Positions 1 through 10,100 of a stretch of DNA of 64,000 nucleotides are shown one piece after another; within the stretch, counting starts at the first letter, position 1; every line of letters starts with the position of its first letter. The translations under genes were made by a program, and so were the position numbers. The stretch is from Sceloporus undulatus. Its lineage: Eukaryota > Chordata > Lepidosauria > Squamata > Phrynosomatidae. The DNA is taken from the NCBI RefSeq assembly GCF_019175285.1, contig NC_056525.1, positions 131,108,019 through 131,172,018 of the forward strand. The letters are read 5' to 3'. Below the pieces are notes generated by a model. It did no database searches. It was not told the DNA's origin and saw only the letters and a list, made by a program, of their open reading frames with translations.

Positions 1-610
1 AATCAGCTCAAACTGCAAGGGTCTTTTAAGCATCTGGGGACACTGAAGTTGGAGATGTGATGGTCACACAGGCAGGCTTTCTGGAGGTGATGATCTATTT
101 TAATCTGCCTTAAAGCTTGATTATGGGACAGCAGGTCAATTTGGGACAGGTGCTTTGGTAACCTTGGTGAATAATCTATGCCAGGAGCTGGCCACCACAA
201 TGTATGGCTGTTGGTAGATTACTGTACTATTGACCAAGGTATATTTTCACATCATTTGTCTTTGGTGATTTATGCTCCTTCCTGGATGGATGAATTGACG
301 TGATGGTACTAGGAGAAACGGGGACTAACCTCTCTCATCTTTGTCCACCTGAGTTCTCTGTACTGTAGACGGCGAGGCCTGGGAATATGGAGTTGCAGTA
401 TTCTATCAAGATTCCATCTTTTTCACTAAGTGCCCTGTCCCAATCTGTTGGGTTTGAGTATGTGTTTCTAAAGGTGGCTGGCTGGGACAGAATGGGATTC
501 TGTTGGTGTACTGCCCACTCCCCTGCTCAAGAGTCTCTGTTCCTGAGCTGGCTGAGTTGGTCTCAGTGGCAGCATTCCAGTCCCCTCATCTTCTACTTGG
601 GGATTTCAAC
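1..610 (+). mobile_element. L2-like LINE fragment, endonuclease region
   Basis: Broken frames near 400-610 resemble the end of an L2-type endonuclease domain (…LSWLSWSQWQHSSPLIFYLG, like the VLGDFN region). The element is cut at the window edge and followed by a CR1 3' end at 611. No host exon was recognised. Confidence 0.35.
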
Positions 611-690
611 ATAGAATCATAGACTTGGAAGAAACCTCAAGGGCTGTTAAGTACAATCCCCTGCTATGCAGGAATACATGACTGTTATAC
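611..690 (-). mobile_element. CR1 LINE 3' end fragment
   Basis: It starts with atagaatcatagacttgg, the reverse complement of the CR1 3' terminus seen many times in this window. Only the terminal about 80 bp remain. Confidence 0.75.
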
Positions 691-866
691 AGAGAACAAG
701 GCACATAGTACAAGAACCTAACAGTGAAATGAAAACAAAACAACTAGAATATGCAGCTGGGGGAATGGGCCATGGTCTTAGATGTCTCTAGACCTCCACA
801 ATTCCTGATCAAGTTTGTGAGCCTCTTAACAAAAACATTCCTGCCAGATTTAATTCTGAGGAAAGA

Positions 867-2000
867 TCACTGTTGCTGTTGTTGACCCCAATTCATGGCG
901 ATCCTGTGGACTGTCCTGTTGACCCTCCAAGACTCCCCATCTTCCACTGCTCTGCTTAGGTCCTGTAGTTTCATGCTCATGACCTCCGTTATTGAGTTTA
1001 TCCATTTGGCATGTGGCCTGTTTCTACAGCATTCTATCTTTCTTAGGATTATTGTCTTTTCTAATGAGTCAGGTCTTCTCATGATGTGGCCAAAGTACAG
1101 CAACACAGTTTGGTCATCTTAGCTTCCATAGAATCATAGAGTTGGAAGAGACCGCGAGGGCCATCCAGGCCAACCCCCTGCCATGCGTGACAAAAGCGTT
1201 TTTGCTAATAGTCTCAAAAATTTGATCAGGAGGACTTTAAACTGAATTATGTGGGGGAGGGAAACATTCTGGAAGGCAAAAGGGCTGAAGAAAATAGTCA
1301 AACTGTCATAGAGTGAATAAAACAAAGTGCAAGGACCCAAGAGTGGAAGGCAAAAAAAAACTTTTGGCTATGGGATCCTCAGCACTCTTCTGCAACTCAA
1401 ATGAGTTGATTTTCTGTCAGCTTTCTTCCCTGTCCAGCACTCACATCTGTACATGGTGATGGGGAATATAATGGCTTAGACGATTGTAACTTTAGTGCTC
1501 AGTTTACATTATAAGATCTTGTCTAGTTCTTTCATGGCTGCCCTTCCCATTCCTAGTCTTTGCATTTCTTGACTGCAGTCTCCATTCTGATCACTCTTTG
1601 ATCCAAGGTATGAGGAATCTTTATTTCAATTTCCTCCTTATCTAGGTTAAATCGTCCATGGTCATAATTTTTGTTTTCTTATGTTCAGCAACAACCTGCC
1701 TTTGCACTTTCTTCCTTGACCTTCCTTAGCTATTGCTGCATGTCTATGAAGTTTTCAGCTGGTAATATGGTGTCATCTGCATATCTTATTGTTTATGTTC
1801 CTTCCTTAGATCTTCACTCCTCCTTCTAGGTTTAAACTTCTAAGTCTAAACATCAATATTCGCTATTTATATCTGATGTTTTTATACACCGAAAAAATCC
1901 CAGTATTCTTAGAACATGCTCCTTGAAAACTTGCCAAAACCCAGTAACATTTATTATCTGGAATCACTTTTTCAACTTTTTAAGTCTGTTTGGGGAGGCC
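867..2000 (-). mobile_element. RTE-BovB LINE 3' part, interrupted by CR1
   Basis: The minus strand encodes YFGHIMRRPDSLEKTIILRK and [14 protein letters not shown], the BovB reverse-transcriptase C-terminal region, then a CAA-rich 3' tail near 880. BovB sequence resumes after about 1356 (for example the equivalents of YGCESWT). A rearranged CR1 piece occupies 1128-1355. Frames are broken and the copy is old. Confidence 0.75.
1128..1355. mobile_element. Rearranged CR1 insertion inside BovB (inverted halves)
   Basis: 1128-1184 is the CR1 3' end in minus orientation, while 1185-1355 matches the CR1 ORF1 region (compare the minus strand of 23.82-24.0 kb) in plus orientation. The two halves are joined head to head with most of the element missing. 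Confidence 0.65.
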
Positions 2001-2204
2001 ACTTAAAACATTTTAGTTGGCTGCTCCCCAACATGACAGATCTGGAAGAGAATGAAGACTGATGCTTCCCAGCATGTTGGTGATCAGAAGTAGGTATTGC
2101 TATTCTTCACGCTACCCTGCCTCTCTTAATGGTCTGACAGCATCTTATTTCAACTGCAGCTACTTCTTCTAAGTGATTTTTTCCTGAGATTATGGCTTAA
2201 ATAC

Positions 2205-2396
2205 TATGATAGCATGAAATCTATGCAGGGTCAAGCCTGGTTAGTACTTGGATGGGAATACCAAGTACTGTATTGTAGGATCAGAAGAAGAACCTGTCAA
2301 AACCAATTCTAAAGATTCATCATCCAAGAAAACCCATGAAATTCATGGGGTTGCCATAGGTCAACAGGTGACTTGAAGGTAGAAACAAACACACGT
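2205..2396 (+). mobile_element. 5S-rRNA-headed SINE with BovB-like tail
   Basis: 2222-2281 carries the 3' half of 5S rRNA (gcctggttagtacttggatg plus the start of gggaataccaagtactgta), including the internal promoter region. The 3' end (catggggttgccataggtca, gtgacttgaaggtag) resembles the BovB LINE tail at 49318-49360. This suggests BovB-driven retroposition. Confidence 0.7.
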
Positions 2397-2792
2397 TAAG
2401 GATCAGATCTGGCTTGAATTGGATTTAATTTATACTGAGATTTATTAGCACACTCTGATAAACTGTGTTTATGCAGAATTCAAAGATATAGCCATGTTAG
2501 TCTGGAAAATCAGTATGCAAAATCTTATAGCAACTTTGAGACTAACTGAAATAAAGACATTGGTAGCATGAGCTTTTGAAGAATTGAGCCTACTTACTTA
2601 TGTTTTATGTGTTTATGTATTTCAAGAGACACAATTTTTAAAGATAAGGTTTTATTGCTGAAGGTGACATGCTAGATTACAACTCAGAGGGACACAGGCC
2701 AACTGATGACAGAAATGCTAAAGTCTATTTGTATAGCAGCTTAACTCACTGGTTAAACACACTTGTCCTGTGACATGATACAATAATCATAA

Positions 2793-2998
2793 TACAGTGG
2801 GCCTCAGTATCTGTTGGGGTTTGGTTCCAGACTCCCCTGTGGATAACAAAATCCATGGATGCTCAAGTCCCATTATATACAATGGCACAGTAAAATGGTG
2901 CCTTTTATATAAAAAGGCAAAATCCAGGTTTGCTTATTGGAATTTTTATATTTTAGGGAATATTTTCAAGCCATGGATGCTTGAATCTGTGGGGAAAA
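2793..2998 (+). mobile_element. Tigger-like (TcMar) MITE
   Basis: It begins acagtgggcctcagtatctg and ends with the inverted counterpart near gaatctgtggg; it belongs to the 'cagtnggccctcngtatcc' family also seen at 45.24 kb. Non-coding. Confidence 0.6.
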
Positions 2999-3009
2999 AA
3001 GTCACTGAG

Positions 3010-4395
3010 ATTCCTTCTGCCACTGGCTTGACTGGTTCCCCAGAGAGCTTGCTCACCTTTCTTGCACTGAGTACCCTCAACTCACAAAACAGAGAGTGGG
3101 AAATTGCTTCAGGCAATCACACCTCAAGCCAAGCAGGCTGTCCTGGTCTTAAACCAGTGTCTGTCATCAATAATAGACTGGATGAGAGCAAACAAAGTGA
3201 AACTTAATCCAGACAACAAGACACAGGTGCTCCTGGTCAGTCGGAAGGCAGATCAGGGAATAGGGATCCAGCCTGTGTTAGATGGGGTTACACTCCCCCT
3301 AAAGACACAGCTTTAGTTTGAGTGTGCTCCTGGACTCAGTTTTGAACCTGAAGGCCCAGGTTTCTACGGTGACCAGGAGTGCTTTTGCACATTTAAAACA
3401 TGCATCAGCTGTGCCTGTTCCTTGAGACGCCGGATATGGCCTTGGTGGTACATACCTTGGTTACATCCCATTTGGACTACTGTAATGCACTCTATGTGGG
3501 GCTGTCTTTGACAGAAGAAACTGCAATAAGTCCAAAGAGCTGGAGCCAGATTGTTAAAAGACAGGTTACAGAGACCACACAATGCCCCTGTTGAAACAGC
3601 TCCACTGCTTGCCAGTTTGTTTTTGGGCGCAATTCAAAGTGCTGGTTATGACATATAAAGCCCTATATGGCTCAGGTCCAAGCTATTTGGTAGACTGTGT
3701 CTCCCTGTGGGAGCCAGCCCGGGCCCTGAGATCCTCTGAAGAGGCCCTTCTCTCCATCTCACCACCATCACAAGCACGGTTGGTGGGGATGCAAGAGAGG
3801 GCCTTCTTGATGGCTGCCCCTAGACTCTGGAACTCCTTTCCCAGGGAGACCAGAATAGCCCCCTGCTTGTTGGCCTTCCATCGCCAGGCTATGACCTTCC
3901 TATTCAGACAGGAATTTGAAACAGGGCCTGAACAGGCAGGCCAAAATAAAGCTGCTTCGGGTCACTTTGGATGTATACTGTTTAAATGCTGCATGAGTCC
4001 TAAGAGGCTGTAAGCCGTGCCAAAGCCATGCTGCAGTCCTAAGCACTAGAGTGCGGCTTTGGCACAGCTTCTGGCCTCTTAAGATGTGTGTGTCATTTTC
4101 AACAGCATATCTGCAAAGTGACCTGAAGCAGCTTTATTTTGGCCTGCCTGTTCGGGCCCACAGTTTTAAAAGAATAGCCTGGGGTGTAATGTTTAAAGTG
4201 TTTAAACATTTTAATTTTTTAACTGTATTTTATTCTTTTAACATGCAATCTGTTTTAATATTGTAATAATTTAATTCTATTTTAATGTACCACTTTTATA
4301 TGTTTTTAACTGAACTGTTTTTTTAAAAAAAAATATATTGTAAGCCACTCTGAGTCCCAGTTTGGGGAAAAGGGTGGGCTATAAATACTAATAAT
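3010..4395 (+). mobile_element. L2-like LINE 3' half, interrupted by a palindromic MITE
   Basis: Broken frames encode CLSSIIDWMRANKVKLNPDN and [11 protein letters not shown], then HCLPVCFWAQFKVLVMTYKA and MAAPRLWNSFPRETR, typical of L2-clade RT C-termini. The 3' UTR continues from 4160 and ends at ggctataaatactaataata (about 4395). A MITE splits it at 3924-4159. Confidence 0.7.
3924..4159. mobile_element. Palindromic hAT-like MITE, copy 1
   Basis: Left arm GGGCCTGAACAGGCAGGCC, then an aaaataaagctgcttcggg motif, mirrored on the right as caaagtgacctgaagcagc, tttattttggcctgcctg and ttcgggccc. The element is nearly one long hairpin of about 236 bp. Related copies lie at 8706 and 15195. Confidence 0.7.
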
Positions 4396-4519
4396 AATAT
4401 AATGTGAAAATCACACTGAAATCTAACTGCAGATGGAGCTGTTTCAAGTGTGAAAACCTCCTGAGGAAAGGGTCCATGACAAGGCATGTTAGTCATTATC
4501 AATGATTTTGATTACAGGA

Positions 4520-4755
4520 ATATCTGAGTTAACAAAACCTCTGAGAAAGAAACTCCTTTTTACAAAATCTTTCTATAACCTGCCCAGCCCCTAGTCTTCT
4601 TCCTATCCTTTGTCTAGCTGGAAACTTTTTATTCACCATCAGCATTATGATGGTGAAGAAGGGCTGGCGAAGCATAGATTTTTCGTGTTAGGTCGTGAGA
4701 GATGTCTATAGTAAACAGCGTAATAAAGCCTGAAGTGGGAAAGAATGATATAACA
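4520..4755 (+). repeat. Unclassified interspersed repeat, copy A
   Basis: It shares with copies B and C a leader (ctgagttaacaaaacctctg, variable), a ttgtctagctggaaactttt block, an agcattatgatggtgaaga block, and an end with taataaagcctgaagtggga. No coding frame or terminal repeats were recognised. Confidence 0.55.
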
Positions 4756-5224
4756 ATGACATAAATCCTAAAATTGGCTCGCATTTTGTACATTTAAAAC
4801 AACATTTAAAAATCTTTTTTAAAAAATGCCTACCAGTGCAAATCCATTCACTCATTTGTCACTGAAGCAGCAGTGACAAAAAAGAGTCACAGGGCTGGAA
4901 GAGACCAGCCGGACAAGCTGGCTTCTGGGTGGCTTGGGGGTGCAGTGCATGTCCCCAAGACACCTGAAAGCCACTCAGCCGAGCAGATGAAGGCGGCTTT
5001 AAGATGCTCCAGGGGTGCACCGTCTTGACACCACGCACTACAAAAGTGCCCATAATTTGCACCAGGTGTACTAAGGTGACCCAAATGGGAGTGCATCTTT
5101 TAAGCTCCTATTTGGGCTGGTAATGGAGGGCACCTTCAGGACTGCAGCGTGTGTTTGCTATGGTCCTGAGGCATCTTTGGAGGGGGCGGCTTCAAGCTGT
5201 CCCTTCCTGCTTTTCTGTTCTGGC

Positions 5225-5945
5225 CCATAGTCACAGAATCACAGAGCTGGAAGGGGCTTCATGGGCCACTGAGTCTTCAAGCATCCTCAGCAGGTGGCTG
5301 TCCAGCCTCTTTTTGAAGATGTCCAGAGAGGAAGACCCCACCACTTCTCTAGGCAATCAATTCCATTGCCAAACTGCTCTTACTGTCATAAAGATCCTTC
5401 CAGTCTTCAATTGAAATCTACTATTGGCCTAGTCTTGCCCTCTGGGGCAGCAGAGAACAGGCCTGCCCCCTCTCCTCTGTGACAGCCCTTGAGGGCTTTA
5501 AAGAGGGCAATCATGTCACCCCCCTCAGTCTTCTCTTCATGAAGATGAACAATCCCAACTCCTTCAACCTTTCTTTCCATGTTTTGTTATCCATGCCTCT
5601 TATCATTCTTCTTGCCTTCTCTGAACTGGCTCCAACTTGTCCATGTTCTTCTTAAAATGAGGCACCCAGAACTGAACGTACTACTCCATATAAGGCTTGA
5701 TCAGCGCATAGTGGGACTATTACTTCCCTTCACGTTGAAACTATGCTTCTATTAATGCTGGCTAAAATAGCATTCACTTTCTTTGCTGCAGTATTACGCT
5801 GCTGGCTCATGTTCAACTGATGATTAACAAGATCAAATGTAGGAGTGCTGCTGAGCCATGCGCCCCTCCCCTCCTCCTCCTGTAATTGTGCATTTGGCTT
5901 TTGTGGCCTACATGTGGAGTCTCACATTGGTCCTTTTGACTTCTG
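5225..5945 (-). mobile_element. CR1 LINE 3' part, older subfamily
   Basis: Minus-strand homology to the CR1 RT C-terminus and 3' UTR (tcacagaatcacagagctgg start; gaggcacccagaactgaac; gttcaactgatgattaac). It is more diverged from the other CR1 copies here, so probably an older insertion. Confidence 0.75.
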
Positions 5946-6146
5946 TAATACACCTGTAACGCTGAGCTAGACTTGAATGGGTGTTTTCGTCAAAAGTCTC
6001 ACCCTACAAACCATTCCTGACCCATTTGTTGTTGTTGGGCTTTTTCTTCCAAAGAAAACTAAGTCAATGATTGTAACAGGCCGGCTTGCGTTCAGGCAAC
6101 TCGGGTGTGACAGAGAGCAACAAAAAACCTCGGTACTTCCTGTGAG

Positions 6147-6590
6147 CTGGCTGCATCCACACTGCAGAAATAATCTGGTTTCACACCACATCATGGCTCA
6201 GTGCTATGGAATTCTGGGAACTGTAGTTTGGCGCCAGGGGTGATGCAGCTTGTTGTGGGAAAGCTCAACAAAACTACAGATCTCAGGAGTCCACAGCACT
6301 GAGCCATGGCAGGTCCAAAACACACTGCAGAAACAATGCACTCTGTTACCGCTTTAACTGCCTTGGCTCAATGCTAGGGAATTCTGGGGGCAGTAGTTTT
6401 GTGAGACATTTAGCCTTCTTTATGAGAGCGCTCTGGTGCCACGATGAACTACAATTCCCAGGAGGATTCCGTAGCACTCAGCCAGGGCAGTTAAAGCGCT
6501 CTCAAACTAGGTTATTCCTGCGGTGTGTTTTGGCCCGTAGTTAAAATGGTGTCAAACTGGATTATTCCGCCAGTGCAGCTTCGGAAAGTT
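6147..6590. mobile_element. Self-nested MITE pair upstream of SUCO
   Basis: An outer inverted-repeat element (starts ctgcatccacactgcagaaa, ends attattccgccagtgcag) is split by a sibling element at about 6310-6538 (starts gtccaaaacacactgcagaa, ends tgcggtgtgttttggcccg). Both contain tagggaattctggg-type inner arms. They sit about 300 bp upstream of the CpG island. Confidence 0.65.
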
Positions 6591-6839
6591 TGGGAACGTC
6601 CAAAAACAGCCCTCGCATTTGACTCAGGCTGCCCAACGAAGTGCCTGATCTGACCAAAGGCGGTTTACCATCTGACTGCGTCGGAGACACGGCTGGGCTG
6701 AGCCCTAATCTACCGCATCTCCCTGGTGTTAAAAAACGACAACAGCCCTCTTTATAACCACAGCGCCCGCTCCGGCAGCAACCAGGGCTTCCCTCACTGC
6801 GAGGGGTCTTTCAGGCGCCACGGTGGCCACCTTCCATGT

Positions 6840-7100
6840 AGGTCCTGCTGGGGAGGGGGCGGGGCGTTGGGGCGCGCGCACTCGGGGAGCGAAGAACGCG
6901 AACCAATCAGGTGCGGCCTTGAGAGCAACGGCGTTTTGCAGGTGGGGCGCGGTGCGCATGCGCGGCAGTTGGCTTCCTGTGACCCGCGGAGGCTGACGCG
7001 TCACATTCCGCCTCGACGCGTCCGGGATCCTCGCAACCAGCGCCGCCGCCGGGAGGATGCGCCGCCGGCCCCTGGCCCGGAGAGGCAGAGCGGGGAGACG
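6840..7100 (+). promoter_or_regulatory. SUCO CpG-island promoter and 5' UTR
   Basis: A short GC- and CpG-rich stretch directly upstream of exon 1, in otherwise AT-rich DNA. It holds a GC box (GGGCGGGGCG, 6857-6866), a CCAAT box (6903-6907), an NRF1-type palindrome GCGCATGCGC (6954-6963) and a CRE-like palindrome TGACGCGTCA (6994-7003). No TATA box is evident. This is the usual layout of a broadly expressed vertebrate promoter; the transcription start is not fixed by sequence. Confidence 0.7.
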
Positions 7101-7104
7101 ATGA
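7057..7104 (+). promoter_or_regulatory. uORF overlapping the SUCO start codon
   Basis: An upstream ATG at 7057 (A at -3) opens 15 codons, Arg-rich, and stops at TGA 7102-7104. The stop overlaps the SUCO ATG as ATGA (7101-7104). Whether it is in the mRNA depends on the unknown transcription start. Confidence 0.5.
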
Positions 7105-7171
7105 AGGAGCGGCCCCCTCGGCTCCTCCTCCTCCTGGCCTCCTGCTTCCTCCTCGGATGCGGATTCCTCAG
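7101..7171 (+). CDS. SUCO: SUCO exon 1: start codon and signal peptide
   Basis: ATG with A at -3 opens [20 protein letters not shown], a basic n-region followed by a Leu-rich hydrophobic core typical of an ER signal peptide. The exon ends at a gtgag donor in phase 2. The frame stays open upstream of this ATG, so a longer N-terminus is formally possible, but the signal peptide layout and the length of mammalian SUCO favour this start. It lies inside the CpG-rich promoter region. Confidence 0.88.
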
Positions 7172-10100
7172 GTGAGCAGCGCCGGGGGCCTCCCCGGAAC
7201 CTCCCCGACAACCATGGCTGCGTCCGCACTGGGAAATAGCCCGGTTGGCATCACTTTACCTGCCTTGGCTCAGGGCCCTGGAAGTTGGAGTTTGTTGGCC
7301 ATCCAGCCTCTGTTTAAAGGCTTCTAAGGGAGACTGTTCCACTGTCGAACAGCCCTCACTGTCAGGAAGTTCCTCCTAATGTTGAGCTGGAATCTCTTTT
7401 CCAGTCGCTTGCATCCATTGTTCCGGGTCCTAGTCTCTGGAGCAGCAGAAAACAAGCTTGCTCCCTCCTCAATATGACATCCCTTCAAATATTTAAACAG
7501 GGCTATCATATCAACTCTTAAACTTCTCTTCTCCAGGCTAAACATCCCCTGCTCCCTAAGTCGTTCCTCATAGGGCATGATTTTCAGACCCTTCACCATT
7601 TTAGTCTCCCTTCTTTGGACACGCTCCAGTTTCTCAACATCCTTTTTGAATTGTGGCACCCAGAACTGGAGACAGTATTCCAGGTGGGGCCTGACCAAAG
7701 CAGAATAGAGTGGCACTATTACTTCCCTTGATCTAGACACTATACTTTTATTGATACAGCCAAAAATCACATTGGCCTTTTTAGCTGCTGCATTGCACTG
7801 TTGACTCATGTTAAACTTGTGGTCTACTTGGACTCCTAGATCCCTTTCACACGTAGTTTCATTCAGCCAGATGTCACCCATCCTATATCTGTGCATTTCA
7901 TTTTTCTACCCTAAGTGCAGTACCTTACATTTCTCCCTATTGAAATTCATAGAATCCTAGAAGTGTAGAGTGGGAAGAGACCCCAAGGGCCATCCAGTCC
8001 AGCTCCCTTCTGCCATGCAGGAACTCTCCATCAAAGCATCCCCACTGACAGATGGCCATCCAGCCTCTGCTTAAAGACCCCTAAGGAAGGAGACTCCACC
8101 AATCTCCAAGGGAATGTGTTCCACTGTCAAACTGCTCTTACCAAATTTTATTTTGTTAGTTTTGGCCCAGCTTTCTAATCTATTAAAATCTTCTTGAATT
8201 TTGATCCTTGTAAACTCTACGCACATTGGAGACCTGTTGAAATGGCCTACTCTACAGTCTCCTTTGGATCCTGCTTTGGACTCCACTTTGGGGGAAATGT
8301 GCTATATAGATACAGTGGACCATTGGTCATTCCTCCTCCCCCCGCAGAGGGGGAAAATGCAGATGCTTAAACCCCATATTATCCATTGGGTGAGACATCA
8401 GTGGCTCTGCAAACATGCCCCACCATTGAAAAATATGGGGCATGGTTGGCCACAGATGGTCCAGTCTACAGATGGTTAGCCCACAAACATGGCAGACCCA
8501 TTGAACAGTATTCTTGGTTGCTGTGCAGGGGCAGAGGTGGTTTCCGGCAGCTAGAGTTCAGAATACTGTTGCTGTCCTGGTCAGTTTCATGCAATAGGGA
8601 GATGTCTTACATAACTGATAGGATTGCTCCTAAGTATCCTCTATATAGGTGCTTTAGGTTCCATGATTTTCTAAGGAACCTAAAGCAGTCTAGTTCTTTT
8701 GTAGACATTTAGGACCTGTACAGACACAACAAAATAAAGCTGTTTCAGGTTACTTTGGGGGTATGGTGTTTAAATGACACACACCTCTTAAGAGGCCAGA
8801 AGCTATGCCAAATCTGTGCTCTGGTCCTTAGGAATGGAGTGGGGCTTTGGCATGGTTTCTGGCCTCTTAGGACGCATGCATCATTTAACCAGAACACCTC
8901 CAAAGTGACCCAAAGCAGCTTTATTTTGGCCTGTCTGTACAGGCCCTTTGTGTGGTCACAAGGAAGATGTGGGACAAAGCAAGATAAACTTGAATTATTA
9001 TCATGGGAAGGGAAATATGGTTTAATCAACATCACTGAAACCTGGTGGAATGAGTCTCATGTTTGGAAACCCTGTATGACACCATACTGCTAACAGAACA
9101 TAGTGAAGACTTAGTATGATTCCTGAAGGTGGTCAGAGAAGAAAGTGCCAAGGTTAGGTTTACATATGAACATTAAGAAAACAAAAATAATGACCACAGA
9201 TGATTTACAGAACTTTGATGGTGATGACATTGAAATAGTTCAAGATTTTCCATACCTTGGCTCAGTCCTTAACCACAATAGAGAGTGCAGTCAAGAAGAA
9301 TAGGACTTGGAAGGGCAGCTATGAAGGAATTAGATAATATCCTGGTGGCAAGATGCATCATTGAAAACTAATGTTGTTGTATTTCCCGTTTCTATGTATT
9401 GTGAAAGCTGGACAGTGAAGAGAGCTTATAGAAAGAAAATCAACTCATTTGAAATGTGGTTCTAGAGAAGTGTCCTGTGGATATGATGGTTGCCTAAAAA
9501 GACCAATAAATGGGTCCTAGAGCAAATCAAGACTGAACTCTCCCTAGAAGCCAGGATGACTAAACTGAGACTGTCATACTTTTGCTATATCATGAGAAGA
9601 CATGACTTACTAGAAAAGACAATAATGCTTAGGTTTTTTGGGCTATATGGCCATGTTCTAGAAGAGTTTATTCCTGATGTTTAGCCAGCATCTGTGACTG
9701 GCATCTTCAGAGAATATTCTCTGAATATGCCAGCTTGGAGGCCATTCATTCATGGGGTCACCATAAGTTGAAGTTGACTTGACAGCAGTTAAGAGCAGCA
9801 ACAGTAGTAATGGGAGACTTCAACTACCTAATACTTGTTCTAAGTCACACTTTGTCAAGAACATAGAGTCCAAGAAATTCCTCATTTAACTTGGTGACAA
9901 TTTAATTGCACATAAGATGGAGGAAGCAACAAGTGAATCAACTATCTTGGATTTGGTGCTAAGGAAAAGAGAGGAATTGCTCATAAATAAAAAATAGTGC
10001 TCTTACTGGTGAAGATAGAATAAATAAGAAGAGGTAAAGAGTTTGTGAAGGAGTAGTTAGCTACTGTAAATGACTTCGGGTCTCCAGAGAGGGATGATCT

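Noticed and set aside
6726-7175. 149-codon frame extending upstream of the SUCO ATG
   Set aside because: The upstream part is CpG-island sequence; the conserved start with a signal peptide is 7101.
7324-7896. 190-codon minus-strand open frame that looks like a gene
   Set aside because: It is the CR1 reverse-transcriptase C-terminus, repeated at 26327, 44606 and elsewhere.
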